DNA of 17,838 nt from assembly GCA_018658605.1 (NCBI GenBank), contig JABHUV010000283.1:1-17838 (forward strand), given 5' to 3'. Shown in pieces: positions 1 to 9,710 of this stretch (positions are counted from its first letter, which is position 1; every line of letters begins with the position of its first letter). This stretch comes from Planctomycetaceae bacterium. Lineage in GTDB: Bacteria > Planctomycetota > Planctomycetia > Pirellulales > Pirellulaceae. The translations under genes were made by a program, and so were the position numbers. The notes beneath the pieces were generated by a model that was given only the letters and a program-made list of their open reading frames with translations, did not search any database and was not told where the DNA came from.

Positions 1-1517
1 CTCACGGCCAGATCGAACTTATCGATAGTAACCAAGATGGCAAGAAAGACTCGATCACTTACACCCCTAGTACAGACTTCCGCGGTGGTGATACGTTTGA
101 ATACATCGTCACCGACGCTGCCGACCAAACGGATCGCGGTAGTGTCATCGTAGTTACGGCTGGCCCATTACCGATCGTAGACGATTTTAGCGATAACCTT
201 GCTCAAGATTTCTTGTTTGATAATTCTCAATGGCAAGTATCCGGTGAGCGTTTTACGGCGATTGCTCGAGAGGAAAATGTTGCTGGCGTTCTGATTGGTG
301 AATTACTGCCACCCAATGTTGAGTTTAACGTGACGATGAATATCCAAGCGGTTGGTGGATTCAATCGTAATGGTTACTTTGTGTTTGATTATACGGACGA
401 GTCGAACTACAAATACATTGGTGCCAACGAAAATGGCCGACGCTGGGAAGTCGCTGAAGTATCGGGCGGTGCAACGTTGGTTAGGGAAACTTTAAATGAT
501 ACGATTCGCACTGGCCAAGACTACCAGATGCAATTGTTGATTGAGGGATCGAACGTAACACTGATTGTGGACGGTAATGAAAAGCTTGAATATCAGTTTG
601 AGGAGAACTTGAATACGGGCGGATTGGCTTTGTATAGTAACAAGAGTAAAACCCACTTCGACAATGTAGAAGTTAAAGAATACATTGTTCTTCCAGTAGC
701 GAATGATGACCGTGTTACGACAAAGATTGACACTCCAGTAACCATAGGTATTTTGGCTAATGATTACGCACCGAATGGCAACTTAGAAGTCACGGCATTC
801 TCTCAACCAAATAATGCCACGGCGGCCTTAGTTGACACAAATAACGATGGGGACTTTGACTCGGTGCTGGTCACACCCACGGTAGGTTTTGAAGGAGTGA
901 CGACGTTTACTTATGATATTCGCGATCCTAAGGGGTTCACGGATACAGCAACGGTTACTGTAAGTGTCGCTGATTCACTATCATACACAGAAGATTTTAA
1001 CGACGGCACGGCAGATGATTTTGCGGCTGTTGAAGGCACTTGGGAAGTAGTCAATTCTGAATACAGTTTAAATTCCCAAGGAAAAGATGGGATTTCGGTT
1101 TTGACCTTAGCGGAAGATATTCCGGAAGATTTCGAAATTGGCGTGACGATGAACGTAGCTGGGATTTCGGGGTTTTATAGAAACGCATTCGTTGTGTTTG
1201 ATTACATTAGCGAGGATGACTTCAAGTTCGCTGGTGCACTCGTTGGTGGTGGACGTTGGGCAATTGGTGAATATGTAAACGGCTCACGACGTTTCTTGAC
1301 TCGGACTGACGGCCAGATGGCAACTGATACAGATCTTGCCATTTCCTTGCTTTACCAAGGAAACACAGCGACATTGAAATCGGATGGTGAATCTGTGCTT
1401 GAATGGCAATTTAGTGATGCGGGTAACGACGGTAAATTTGGTCTGCTAGCAATTAATGCTCAGGTCGAGTTTGACGATTTCTATGCCAAGGCAGTTGATG
1501 CTGCGATGGGTGAATAG
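1..1517 (+). CDS. Large surface/secreted protein, 3' part: Ig-like (tandem-95 type) and LamG-like repeats
   Basis: The frame is open from the window edge (first full codon at 3), so the N-terminus lies upstream; 504 residues are visible. Residues about 1-58 are the end of an Ig/cadherin-like repeat of the kind whose strands read TYTPSTDFRGGDTFEYIVTD. About 60-227 is a concanavalin/LamG-like beta-sandwich. About 230-325 is a second Ig-like repeat, with the core LANDYAPNG and later VTPTVGFEGVTTFTYDIRD. About 328-504 is a second LamG-like module related to the first (NGYFVFDY and NAFVVFDY, GRRWEVAE and GGRWAIGE). Each Ig-like repeat carries an Asp/Asn calcium-loop motif (DSNQDGKKD, DTNNDGDFD). 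No membrane anchor or dockerin is visible at the C-terminus. Such proteins usually act in adhesion, matrix formation or polysaccharide binding; the exact role cannot be read here. An intrinsic terminator follows. Confidence 0.85.
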   Translation, partial: HGQIELIDSNQDGKKDSITYTPSTDFRGGDTFEYIVTDAADQTDRGSVIVVTAGPLPIVDDFSDNLAQDFLFDNSQWQVSGERFTAIAREENVAGVLIGELLPPNVEFNVTMNIQAVGGFNRNGYFVFDYTDESNYKYIGANENGRRWEVAEVSGGATLVRETLNDTIRTGQDYQMQLLIEGSNVTLIVDGNEKLEYQFEENLNTGGLALYSNKSKTHFDNVEVKEYIVLPVANDDRVTTKIDTPVTIGILANDYAPNGNLEVTAFSQPNNATAALVDTNNDGDFDSVLVTPTVGFEGVTTFTYDIRDPKGFTDTATVTVSVADSLSYTEDFNDGTADDFAAVEGTWEVVNSEYSLNSQGKDGISVLTLAEDIPEDFEIGVTMNVAGISGFYRNAFVVFDYISEDDFKFAGALVGGGRWAIGEYVNGSRRFLTRTDGQMATDTDLAISLLYQGNTATLKSDGESVLEWQFSDAGNDGKFGLLAINAQVEFDDFYAKAVDAAMGE

Positions 1518-1605
1518 GGGCCACAAATTAGGCTCACGAATTTACACAAATTATACGTGTCCTGTGGCTCAGGCTATACCTGCGAGCGCTTGTCAGATAA
1601 AATGC

Positions 1606-1641
1606 AGGGGATGGTAGATGCATCTTATCCCCTAATTTTTT
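1606..1641 (+). terminator. Rho-independent terminator after the surface-protein gene
   Basis: A perfect 7-bp stem, AGGGGAT (1606-1612) with ATCCCCT (1627-1633), encloses a smaller palindrome (AGATGCATCT). Two A residues and then six T (1636-1641) follow. An A-rich stretch just 5' of the stem could extend it. It lies about 90 bp after the surface-protein stop and just before the SDR start, so it separates the two transcripts. Confidence 0.75.
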
Positions 1642-1661
1642 ATTGAAAAATACGTTGAAGA

Positions 1662-2474
1662 ATGGTTCAGTGGCAACAAAAAACGGTGGTCATTACCGGA
1701 GGTTCTGCGGGGCTGGGGAAGGAATTGGCACTGGCATTTCTTCAGCGGCAAGCAACTGTTATTGTCGTAGCTCGCGATAGTGAACGGCTGAAAAATCTAA
1801 AACGCATATCTGATGACCGTGTCCACACGTATCCTTGCGACGTTACGAGTGACGAGTCGGTCGACGAGTTAATGACGCAGCTTAATGCGGATTTCGATAA
1901 GATCGATGTGTGGGTTAACAATGTTGGTAGGAGTGAACGGGGTGAGGCTCGTGATACGACGGTCGCTGAATTTGAGAATTCGTTACAGATAAACTTTCTC
2001 TCGGCGGTGCGGTGTACCAATGCAATTTTGCCGTTATTGTTGGAGTCGCGTGGCAAACTCATCAACATAGGTTCCTTAGCGTGCAAGAGCGGGGGCATGT
2101 ACATTGGAGCCTATCCTGCTGGCAAACATGCATTGGCCGTTTACAGCCAGCAGTTGCGTATGGAGTTAGCCGAAGATTGTGTGGACGTGTTGTTAGTTTG
2201 TCCAGGTCCGGTAGATCGCCGTGAAGCTAGGTCTGAGACTGTTCAATATGATATGTCAGATTCGTTACCGGCAACAGCGACCGGCCCTGGTGGGGGAGTG
2301 CGATTAAAGTTGATCGATCCACAACGACTCGCAAAACAGATCATTCGTGCATGTGAAAAGAACAAACTTGAACTAATCGTTCCACGTAGTACAAAACTAT
2401 TGTTTGCAATTTCTCAGTTATGCCCACGGTTGGGCGATTGGGTGTTGCGAAAAAAGACAAATCCGAAATCTTAA
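1662..2474 (+). CDS. Short-chain dehydrogenase/reductase (SDR family)
   Basis: A 270-residue classical SDR, probably a cytoplasmic NAD(P)(H)-dependent oxidoreductase. The Rossmann motif TGGSAGLG is at residues 12-19 and CDV (adenine-ring pocket) at 59-61. NNVG at 86-89 stands in for the usual NNAG. The catalytic set is N111, S138 and Y151-x-x-x-K155 (YPAGK), followed by PGPV at 181-184. The length fits the family. The C-terminal 25 residues are hydrophobic then basic, as in the DHRS7-like branch, which hints at membrane association (inference). The ATG at 1662 has only a weak GAAG-like ribosome site. It sits between a terminator and xylA, so it is probably its own transcript. The substrate cannot be assigned. 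Confidence 0.9.
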   Translation: MVQWQQKTVVITGGSAGLGKELALAFLQRQATVIVVARDSERLKNLKRISDDRVHTYPCDVTSDESVDELMTQLNADFDKIDVWVNNVGRSERGEARDTTVAEFENSLQINFLSAVRCTNAILPLLLESRGKLINIGSLACKSGGMYIGAYPAGKHALAVYSQQLRMELAEDCVDVLLVCPGPVDRREARSETVQYDMSDSLPATATGPGGGVRLKLIDPQRLAKQIIRACEKNKLELIVPRSTKLLFAISQLCPRLGDWVLRKKTNPKS

Positions 2475-2630
2475 TCCAAGTTGATAGTGTTGTTTCTGAA
2501 CTTGAAAAATGATGTGTGGCGTGGTTGTCACGATTTGTATTTTTTGCCACGATAAAATAAGCTCAGGCAAATACCCTTATCTTCCCTCCGTAATGCAGAC
2601 TTAAGAATAACAACTAACAGAAAGAATCTC

Positions 2631-3941
2631 ATGAGTGCGTTTCCTGAAATATCGAAAATTCAATACGAAGGCCCTGAATCATCCGACCTTCTTTCCTATC
2701 GTTGGTATAACGCGGAGGAAGTGATTGAAGGCAAGACGATGCAGGATCATCTGCGGTTGAGCGTGGTGTATTGGCACACGTTTCGGGGCACTGGCTTGGA
2801 CCCTTTTGGCGCACCAACGATGGTTCGTCCTTGGGATGATGGCAGCGAGAGTGTAGAGAATGCCTGCAATCGAGCACGCGTGGCGTTCGAGTTTATGGAA
2901 AAACTGGGCGTACCGTTTTATGCATTTCACGATCGTGATGTTGCACCCGAAGGAGCATCGTTGGCCGAATCACATGCAAACCTTGATGCGGTATGTGCGG
3001 TGCTTAAGGAAGAACAACAACGAACCGGAATCAAGTTGTTATGGGGTACGGCAAACTTATTCAGTAATCCACGTTATATGCACGGAGCATCGACGAGTTG
3101 CAATGCGGACGCTTTTGCTTATGGAGCCGCTCAAGTTAAGAAGTGCTTGGAAGTGACACTGGAACTTGGTGGTGAAAACTATGTCTTTTGGGGAGGTCGT
3201 GAAGGTTACCAAACGTTGTACAACACGGATCTAAAACGTGAAATTGACCATATGGGACAGTTCATGAATATGGCTGTTGATTACGCGAATAAGATTGGAT
3301 TCGAAGGCACGTTTCTGATTGAACCTAAACCCAAGGAACCGACGAAGCACCAGTATGACTCGGATGTGGCTGCCTGTATTAATTTCCTCCGATCGTACGG
3401 GTTGATGGAACGTTTCAAACTCAATATCGAAACCAATCACGCTACGCTAGCTGGGCATACGATGATGCATGAGCTCGATTATGCAGGGGCTCAGGATATG
3501 TTGGGGTCGATTGATGCCAACACTGGTGACTTGTTGTTAGGTTGGGATACTGACCAATTCTTGACGGACAACTATATCGCGACGCAGATAATGTTGGTAC
3601 TACTGAAGTATGGTGGATTGACGTCGGGTGGAGTGAATTTCGATGCGAAGGTTCGTCGAGAGAGCTTTGAGCCGATCGATTTGTTTCACGCCCATGTTGG
3701 AGGAATTGATTGTTTTGCGCGTGGTCTACGGATTGCGGCGGCGATTCGAGCTGACGGCAAACTCGATCAATTCGTCACTGATCGTTATGCTAGTTGGGAT
3801 ACGGGAGTGGGCGCTGATATCGAAGCGAACAACCATGACTTTGAATCGTTAGAGGCTTATATGCTGGAACAAGGCGAAATTGCCGCAAACGTAAGCGGTC
3901 GACAAGAAATGGTCGAGAATTTAATCAACCAGTATATGTAA
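2631..3941 (+). CDS. xylA: Xylose isomerase
   Basis: Converts D-xylose to D-xylulose (and glucose to fructose less well) in the cytoplasm; a metal-dependent TIM-barrel enzyme. The 436 residues match class II xylose isomerases in length. Catalytic and metal residues all appear at the expected places: H100 and D103 (FHDRD), E231 and K233 (EPKPKEP), E267 and H270 (IETNHA), D295 (GSIDAN), D306 and D308 (GWDTD), and D338 (NFDAK). From memory these correspond to the E. coli positions offset by one. The ATG at 2631 is preceded by a purine-rich AGAAAGAA. pyk begins 55 bp downstream in the same direction, with no convincing terminator between. No xylulokinase or transporter lies in the window. Confidence 0.97.
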   Translation: MSAFPEISKIQYEGPESSDLLSYRWYNAEEVIEGKTMQDHLRLSVVYWHTFRGTGLDPFGAPTMVRPWDDGSESVENACNRARVAFEFMEKLGVPFYAFHDRDVAPEGASLAESHANLDAVCAVLKEEQQRTGIKLLWGTANLFSNPRYMHGASTSCNADAFAYGAAQVKKCLEVTLELGGENYVFWGGREGYQTLYNTDLKREIDHMGQFMNMAVDYANKIGFEGTFLIEPKPKEPTKHQYDSDVAACINFLRSYGLMERFKLNIETNHATLAGHTMMHELDYAGAQDMLGSIDANTGDLLLGWDTDQFLTDNYIATQIMLVLLKYGGLTSGGVNFDAKVRRESFEPIDLFHAHVGGIDCFARGLRIAAAIRADGKLDQFVTDRYASWDTGVGADIEANNHDFESLEAYMLEQGEIAANVSGRQEMVENLINQYM

Positions 3942-3996
3942 TATCAAGTATCGGTATGATGCTTGATTCGTTACACAACCGACACGGAAAACAATA

Positions 3997-5454
3997 ATGG
4001 CAACAACAGCGAAAAGTACTATCGGAACCCGTTCCAAAATTGTTGCGACTCTAGGTCCAGTTTCTTCGAGCTTGGAAGCGATCGAGCAATTAGTGGAAGC
4101 TGGGGTCGATGTTTTTCGTTTGAATATGGCACACGGAACCCGCGCTGAGCATGAAACCTCGATCGCGCGAATTCGCGAGTGCTCGGTTCGCCATCGCCGT
4201 CCGGTCGCAGTGCTTGTTGATCTTGCTGGTCCTAAAATTCGTTTAGGTGAATTGGTGCACGATCCGTATGAGTGTCGAGTTGGCGAAGAGATTCGTTTTG
4301 TTCGCGGAGAAACAGCTGATTGTGAATCGTCGTTTACGACGAACTACGGACGATTGATCGATGAGGTTAGTGATGGCGACCGCATTATGTTAGCCGACGG
4401 CGTGGTGGAGCTTAAAATTCTCGACGCTGGTCAAGATGAAGCGGTATGTCAGGTTATTGAGGGAGGCACAATCCGCAGTCGCCAAGGAGTGAATCTTCCT
4501 GGCGTGGCCTTGAGCGTACCGGCGATGACCGAGGACGATTTTGACAATGCCCATTGGGCTGCCGAGTTAGGCGCAGATTTTATTAGTTTGAGTTTTGTGC
4601 GTTCTCCAGAAGAAATCGTAGACCTAAAAAAACTCGTACGCTCGCACTCGTCGCAGGCGATGGTGATTGGAAAAATTGAAAAACGAGAAGCGTTAGAACG
4701 GCTCGACGAAATCATACTTGCTTCAGACGGGATTATGGTTGCCCGCGGTGATTTAGGCGTAGAAATCGATGTCGCTGAAACTCCGATTGTACAAAAACAC
4801 ATTATTCGCAAATGCCAAGAGTACTCACGGCCTGTGATCGTCGCCACACAGATGTTAGACAGCATGCAGAATTCATCACGGCCCACTCGAGCAGAAGCTT
4901 CGGACGTGGCTAATGCGATTTTGGATGGCGCGGATGCTTGTATGCTGTCAGGTGAAACGGCGATTGGCGGCTTTCCTGTTGAGTCCGTAAAGATGATGAA
5001 TCGTATTATGGTTAATACCGAATCGACGTTGGAGCAAAGTGTTGGGAGCGGAGTACCAAGGATGGCCGAAGGCGTGCAGCGGGTGACGTCGGCGGTTGTG
5101 TTTGGTGCAGCTCGAATTGCGGATCGACTTGATGCGAAGCTAGTCGTTGTCGCCACTCGGACCGGAAATACGGCACGAATCAAAGCCAAGCAACGGGATT
5201 TCATACCTACCGTCGGTGTAAGCGGTGATGCGCAGACTTTACGACAGTTGTGTTTGTTCTGGGGTATCATCCCCGTGATTGGTATGCCCTTAGATGGTGG
5301 AGCGGCGCTGAGAACGGCGATAGAAGACTGGGGTCGAGCGAACGAATTATTGGAAACGGACGATTATATCGTGTTTGTTACTAGTAGCACATATGGCCCG
5401 CTGGGTCATGATGAGTTGTTTGTACACCAAATTGGAGATGCGGCTACGAACTAA
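3997..5454 (+). CDS. pyk: Pyruvate kinase
   Basis: Catalyses phosphoenolpyruvate + ADP to pyruvate + ATP, the last step of glycolysis, in the cytoplasm. Its 485 residues hold the full A/B/C architecture. R41 and N43 are in FRLNMAHG and D75 in [11 protein letters not shown]. The B domain covers about 85-165. K226 and E228 (IGKIEKREA) and D252 (ARGDLGVEI) provide the acid/base and metal-site residues. T321 lies in [10 protein letters not shown], and the C-terminal regulatory domain covers about 355-480. K80 replaces the Glu typical of potassium-dependent enzymes (see findings). The ATG at 3997 has a modest GGAAA 8-9 nt upstream. Its stop overlaps by 4 nt, tail to tail, with the stop of the dehydrogenase on the other strand. 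Confidence 0.97.
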   Translation: MATTAKSTIGTRSKIVATLGPVSSSLEAIEQLVEAGVDVFRLNMAHGTRAEHETSIARIRECSVRHRRPVAVLVDLAGPKIRLGELVHDPYECRVGEEIRFVRGETADCESSFTTNYGRLIDEVSDGDRIMLADGVVELKILDAGQDEAVCQVIEGGTIRSRQGVNLPGVALSVPAMTEDDFDNAHWAAELGADFISLSFVRSPEEIVDLKKLVRSHSSQAMVIGKIEKREALERLDEIILASDGIMVARGDLGVEIDVAETPIVQKHIIRKCQEYSRPVIVATQMLDSMQNSSRPTRAEASDVANAILDGADACMLSGETAIGGFPVESVKMMNRIMVNTESTLEQSVGSGVPRMAEGVQRVTSAVVFGAARIADRLDAKLVVVATRTGNTARIKAKQRDFIPTVGVSGDAQTLRQLCLFWGIIPVIGMPLDGGAALRTAIEDWGRANELLETDDYIVFVTSSTYGPLGHDELFVHQIGDAATN

Positions 5455-6554
5455 CACGAATGAATCTCGCTGATTTCGACGGCGCGATGTTCGGCAGCAG
5501 AGAGATAGCAAGCTTCGACTAAGGCCATGGTTTTTAGATTGTCTTTAGCACTGATGACGGGTTCTGTGTTGGTTTCTAGTGCAACAAGTAGTTGCGCCAT
5601 TGTTCCCACAAACGCATCGGGAAACCAGACTTCGTCCCAGCGCGGTTGTATCCAGTGATCGCCGGTTGTGATGGTGGTGTAATCGAGCGTGCTTGGTGTT
5701 GGTGTGGGGTACTCGGGCCAGCCAATTGTTCCTTTGGCAGTGCCTTGCGTACCTTCGAGCCGCCAGTTTATACCGATATCAGCAGCTGCCCCTTCCCGAG
5801 CCGGTCCAGTCCAGACGTCATCCCAACAACTAGCTCGAGCGCCGGACTCGTATTCTAGAATATACAAACAGATACCGTCATTGTGTTGAAACGTTGTCCG
5901 TGGGTCTGGCCGGACACTACAGTAAACTCTTTGCGGGTCACCGAGCCAATAACGCATGGTGTCCAAGTGGTGAATCGACATGATACGAAGAGTTACCCAG
6001 CCCAATGGTTCTTGCCACGGCATCCAGTGAGGAATCGCCCGCATATCGATACTCGCAAACACGGGCTCGCCGAGCAGTCCTTCGTTGAGTAGGTATTTGC
6101 ATGTTCGTACACTCTGGTCATATCGCATGTTTTGATTAACGCTAAGAACGATGTCGGCTTGAGCACAGAGGTCAACGATTTGGCAAGCTTGCTGGTAATC
6201 CACGCCTAATGGTTTTTGCGCTAAGATCCCCTGGATCTTATGACTATGTTTTACGATGTCGCGGATGACTGCCAGTTGCATATCTGGCGGCACGGCAACA
6301 TCGACGACTTGGATATCTGCATCATTGAGCATCGACAGATACGAGTCATAGGCCGTGAGTTTGTGACGGTCGGCAACTGCCGCTGCATTTGCCGGAGTGC
6401 GTGAGGCAATGGCGACTGGATTGAACCCTGCTTGGCGATAGGCTGGCAGATGACAATCGGCCATGATAAACCCCGAACCGATGCAGCCAATTGGCCGTGA
6501 CAAGTCTTGGGGTAATTTAGGTAAATGGGCGTTCTGTATCGCTGGTTGGTTCAT
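5451..6554 (-). CDS. Gfo/Idh/MocA family oxidoreductase
   Basis: A probable cytoplasmic NAD(P)-dependent sugar or inositol dehydrogenase, 367 residues. The Rossmann motif GCIGSGFI is at 23-30. The usual EKP motif reads QKP (Q113-K114-P115), keeping the catalytic Lys. A His/Asp site [12 protein letters not shown] lies at about 194-205. There is no signal peptide. The frame also has an upstream ATG at 6596, inside the preceding gene. I chose 6554 because AAAGGA sits 9 nt upstream of it, while 6596 has no such site. It is the last gene of the operon with the sugar isomerase and prolyl oligopeptidase, so it may act on the isomerase's substrate or product (inference). The exact substrate is unknown. 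Confidence 0.9.
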   Translation of the reverse strand: MNQPAIQNAHLPKLPQDLSRPIGCIGSGFIMADCHLPAYRQAGFNPVAIASRTPANAAAVADRHKLTAYDSYLSMLNDADIQVVDVAVPPDMQLAVIRDIVKHSHKIQGILAQKPLGVDYQQACQIVDLCAQADIVLSVNQNMRYDQSVRTCKYLLNEGLLGEPVFASIDMRAIPHWMPWQEPLGWVTLRIMSIHHLDTMRYWLGDPQRVYCSVRPDPRTTFQHNDGICLYILEYESGARASCWDDVWTGPAREGAAADIGINWRLEGTQGTAKGTIGWPEYPTPTPSTLDYTTITTGDHWIQPRWDEVWFPDAFVGTMAQLLVALETNTEPVISAKDNLKTMALVEACYLSAAEHRAVEISEIHSC

Positions 6555-6563
6555 GTGGCCCTG

Positions 6564-6569
6564 TCCTTT
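6564..6569 (-). promoter_or_regulatory. Ribosome-binding site overlapping the upstream stop codon
   Basis: On the minus strand AAAGGA shares its first two bases with the TAA stop of the sugar isomerase gene (6570-6568). It lies 9 nt before the ATG at 6554. This decides the dehydrogenase start and suggests that ribosomes finishing the isomerase re-initiate on the dehydrogenase. Confidence 0.75.
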
Positions 6570-7401
6570 AGGTGTGTGGTATTCGCAGACCCGCATCCGC
6601 CATCAGATGAGATGTTGCCTGATAGGCCTCGGTCACCCACTGCACGATTTGATCAGGTTCCGGCGAGTATTCCAGTTCAATAGAGACAGTTCCCGGAATA
6701 TTTAGTTCCCGCAATGCTGCCAAATACGGTGGAAAATCCACGACACCACGGCCCGGAGGAAGATCGCCATGTACCATGCCATCGCAGTCGGAGATATGCA
6801 CATGGATTGCTTTGTCTTTCAATCGCAGCAACTCTTCGGCGGAATCACCCGCCAGCACAAGATGTGAGATATCGATGTTTGCCTTTACACATTCATGGTC
6901 GCAGTCGTCGATAAAACGCACCATGTTATCGACGTTGTTGAGCAATGAAAGTTTGAATGGTTCGAGTTCCAGGGCGATTTGAATTCCGAGGTTTTGGGCA
7001 TAATCGCCGAGTGTTTGGCAATGTTGTACGGCCAACGCCCATTGTTCTGCGGGGGGGATGACTTCTTGTTGCCAGATATATTCACCAAGCACAAGTAGTA
7101 GATTATCGGCTTCATATTCACCGGCGAGATCCAGATATTGTTTCACTCGGTCCACATGAAATCGTTGGACGCTGGGATTGAAATCAATCAATCCGACAGC
7201 AACGCAGCATATTGAAGGGATAGGTAACTCGAGCCGATCGCACTCATTTTTTATAAAACGGCGTTCTTCGACGCTGGCGTCGAGCGGATCAATAAAAATG
7301 TCAACGCAATCAAAACCGATGTCTTTTGTCTGTTGCAGGCCATAAGCAACGTCTTTATCGGCTTGTACCCAAGCGGAGTTGATAAGACCGAGTTTCATCA
7401 T
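6568..7401 (-). CDS. Sugar phosphate isomerase/epimerase-like TIM-barrel protein (AP endonuclease 2 superfamily)
   Basis: A 277-residue protein of the xylose-isomerase-like TIM-barrel superfamily, which includes sugar epimerases and IolE-type dehydratases. The metal-site pattern is visible: E147 (ALELEP), D177 and H180 (NIDISHL), H202 (HVHISD) and E242 (VSIELEY). No signal peptide is present, so it should be cytoplasmic. The start is ambiguous between two adjacent ATGs, 7401 and 7398. The first makes an ATGA overlap with the prolyl oligopeptidase stop and is better spaced from a weak GGAA. An in-frame ATG at 7422 lies inside the upstream gene and is less likely. It is the middle gene of a coupled three-gene operon. 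The reaction cannot be told from sequence alone. Confidence 0.88.
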   Translation of the reverse strand: MMKLGLINSAWVQADKDVAYGLQQTKDIGFDCVDIFIDPLDASVEERRFIKNECDRLELPIPSICCVAVGLIDFNPSVQRFHVDRVKQYLDLAGEYEADNLLLVLGEYIWQQEVIPPAEQWALAVQHCQTLGDYAQNLGIQIALELEPFKLSLLNNVDNMVRFIDDCDHECVKANIDISHLVLAGDSAEELLRLKDKAIHVHISDCDGMVHGDLPPGRGVVDFPPYLAALRELNIPGTVSIELEYSPEPDQIVQWVTEAYQATSHLMADAGLRIPHT

Positions 7402-9614
7402 TTTGAAGATTCCAGTTTCCAATGTTTGTGTTTAAGAACTTGGGTCAGAAACGCCCACATGTCAGCGGCCGCTTGGATTCGTTTGGTTGTCGGCGTACCG
7501 GCACCATGGCCGGCACTTGACTCGATACGAATTAGTACAGGTTCTTGCCCGCGATGAGCGTGCTGCAATTGAGCTGCAAATTTAAAGCTGTGGCCGGGAA
7601 CGACGCGATCGTCGTGGTCGGCGGTTGTTACCATTGTCGCGGGGTAGTTGGTTTTTTCCGTGAGGTTGTGCAGGGGCGAGTATTTGATGAGATTTTGAAA
7701 TTGCTGCTTATCAGCAGAACTTCCATATTCGCTAACCCATGCCCAACCGATGGTGAATTTGTGATACCGCAGCATATCCATCACTCCGACCGCAGGCAAC
7801 GCTGCACCGAACAGTTCAGGTCTCTGTGTTATACAAGCGCCTACTAGTAAGCCGCCATTGCTGCCACCCCGAATTGCCAAGTTGGACGTGTTGGTGATCT
7901 TTTGGTCGATCAGCCACTGGGAGCATGAGATAAAATCGTCAAAGACGTTTTGTTTATTGTTGAGCATTCCGGCTTCGTGCCAATCGCTGCCGTATTCGCC
8001 GCCACCGCGTAAATTCGCAACCACATAGACGCCGCCCATTTCCATCCAAACGAGGTTCGATACGCTGAAGCCCGGTGTAAGTGAAATGTCAAACCCACCG
8101 TAACCGTAGAGGATTGTCGGGTTCGACCCGTCACGCTTCAGGTTGCGTTTCGAAGTTACGAAAACGGGTACTTGGGTTCCATCATTGCTTGTTACGAAAT
8201 GTTGTTTCGTTTCGTAATCGCCAGGATTGAAATCAACTTTTGGTTGTCGGAAAACTGCTGATTTTCCCGTAGAGATTTCATAGTGGTAGATAGTTGAAGG
8301 CGTCACGAAGTTCGTGAACGTATAGAAGGTATCCGAATCTGACCGTTGACCGCCAAAGCCACCGGTTGAACCGACGTCGGGCAATTCGATCTCGCGCTGT
8401 TTATCGCCAGTTTCGCTGTATACGTAAACGCGATTCTGGGCATGTTCGAGATACTGAACGATAAATCGTTGCCCGACATTCGACACTGATTCTAAGGTAT
8501 GTTTCGTCTGTTTGATGACATTGGACCAATGTTGTCGGTCAGGAGTTGTAACGTCGATCTTAATGAGACGTTTACGAGGTGCATCGAGATCGGTAATGAA
8601 CCAAAAGGTCGAGCCATCGTTGCCAACAAAGCTATAATCTGCATCAAATCCGCTGATCAATTCTATGATGTTATTATTATCGTTGTTTAAATCAAGATAG
8701 AAAACTTGGTTTTTACGCAGGGTGCCTTTCCAAACGGATATGATCAAGTAATTCCCGTCTTCGGTAACGTAACCACCAAACCCCCATTCCTTTTCGTCGC
8801 TACGTTCATAGATCAGTTTGTCTTGTTCTTGTGGTTCCCCGAGCTTATGAAAAAACAGTTTCTGGTAATAATTGGTTCCTGTGAACTCCGCACCTTCTGC
8901 GGGTTTGTCGTAGGCAGAGTAGTAGAAACCGGAATTGTCCTTGGCCCACGACACGCTGGAGAACTTAGACCACTGGATATGATCGGAATGTTTCTTACCG
9001 GTTGTGACGTCGAGCACAAACCATTCCCGCCAGTCCGACCCGGCACTAGCGACAGCGTATGCAAGTTGTTTTCCATCGGGGCTGGGGACCCACGAAGCCA
9101 AAGCCTCGGTTCCTTCAGCGGACCATTGATTTGGGTCGATCAGAACTTGGGGTTCTGCCTCTAATGAAGCAGTGACATAGAGAATACTTTGGTTTTGTAG
9201 GCCGTTGTTGTGAGAAAAAAAATAATTGTCTTCCCGGTGCAGGGGTCTTCCAAAGCGTTCGTAATTCCATAGTTTTGTGAGTCGTTCTACGAGTGGTTGT
9301 CGCGTTGGTATTTGTTCCAGGTAATCAAAGGTAACTTTGTTTTCGGCAATAACCCACTGTTTCGTATTTTCGGCATCCGTATCTTCGAGCCACCGATAAG
9401 GATCTGCTACGGTTGTGCCGTGATAGTCATCAGTGGTTGTATCGCGATTGGCAATTGGGTACTGAGGAGTTGGCAAGGAAGTTTTCCTTTTTAAGTGATT
9501 AGTGATGTGTTTGATCTTAGATGCCGCAGTATCTGTTGGCTTGTGGGCAAGTGCGGTACTGGTGACTAGTGTTAATAAACAAGTCAGATTTAGAGTGACG
9601 GATTTCAATGTCAT
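7398..9614 (-). CDS. Prolyl oligopeptidase (S9A serine peptidase), exported
   Basis: Cleaves short peptides on the carboxyl side of proline. Its 738 residues exceed the roughly 690-710 of cytoplasmic relatives because of an N-terminal leader. A hydrophobic signal peptide covers residues 1-23 (after TALA), so it probably acts outside the cytoplasm. The N-terminal cap starts with ADPYRWLED (70-78) and the beta-propeller spans about 120-470. The alpha/beta-hydrolase domain follows, with S585 (GGSNGG), D668 (ADHDDRVVP) and H703 (SAGHGAG) as triad, and R670 as the likely substrate-binding Arg. It is the first gene of the minus-strand operon, ending in a 4-nt overlap with the sugar isomerase. The ATG at 9614 has no strong Shine-Dalgarno sequence. 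Confidence 0.96.
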   Translation of the reverse strand: MTLKSVTLNLTCLLTLVTSTALAHKPTDTAASKIKHITNHLKRKTSLPTPQYPIANRDTTTDDYHGTTVADPYRWLEDTDAENTKQWVIAENKVTFDYLEQIPTRQPLVERLTKLWNYERFGRPLHREDNYFFSHNNGLQNQSILYVTASLEAEPQVLIDPNQWSAEGTEALASWVPSPDGKQLAYAVASAGSDWREWFVLDVTTGKKHSDHIQWSKFSSVSWAKDNSGFYYSAYDKPAEGAEFTGTNYYQKLFFHKLGEPQEQDKLIYERSDEKEWGFGGYVTEDGNYLIISVWKGTLRKNQVFYLDLNNDNNNIIELISGFDADYSFVGNDGSTFWFITDLDAPRKRLIKIDVTTPDRQHWSNVIKQTKHTLESVSNVGQRFIVQYLEHAQNRVYVYSETGDKQREIELPDVGSTGGFGGQRSDSDTFYTFTNFVTPSTIYHYEISTGKSAVFRQPKVDFNPGDYETKQHFVTSNDGTQVPVFVTSKRNLKRDGSNPTILYGYGGFDISLTPGFSVSNLVWMEMGGVYVVANLRGGGEYGSDWHEAGMLNNKQNVFDDFISCSQWLIDQKITNTSNLAIRGGSNGGLLVGACITQRPELFGAALPAVGVMDMLRYHKFTIGWAWVSEYGSSADKQQFQNLIKYSPLHNLTEKTNYPATMVTTADHDDRVVPGHSFKFAAQLQHAHRGQEPVLIRIESSAGHGAGTPTTKRIQAAADMWAFLTQVLKHKHWKLESSK

Positions 9615-9658
9615 CGACTGATTTCTCGGTAGTGAATGGAGTGTTGGCTTACTGCTTT

Positions 9659-9687
9659 AATATAGCGTGTTTGCGAATCAAAGCGAA
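9659..9687 (-). promoter_or_regulatory. Possible sigma-70 type promoter of the prolyl oligopeptidase operon
   Basis: Reading the minus strand, TTCGCT (9687-9682) is followed after 17 bp by TATATT (9664-9659). The -10 matches the consensus at five of six positions and the -35 at three. It would give a leader of about 38 nt before the ATG at 9614. A candidate by sequence only. Confidence 0.3.
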
Positions 9688-9710
9688 CCGCCTGCCGTTT
9701 GAGCGACGGG

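Noticed and set aside
2520..2545. Possible terminator between the SDR gene and xylA (CGTG/CACG stem, then six T)
   Set aside because: The stem is only 4 bp, the T-run starts 7 nt after it, and alternative pairings (CGTGG with CCACG at 2547-2551) are equally good.
3942..3970. ATCAAG/CTTGAT inverted repeat between xylA and pyk
   Set aside because: No T-tract, loop of about 13 nt and only 6 bp; not enough to call a terminator or operator.
4449..5270. 273-codon frame antisense to pyk
   Set aside because: Serine-rich translation typical of the reverse of a real gene; pyk is intact on the other strand.
8706..9164. 152-codon plus-strand frame inside the prolyl oligopeptidase gene
   Set aside because: Shadow of a well-conserved gene on the opposite strand; no family resemblance.
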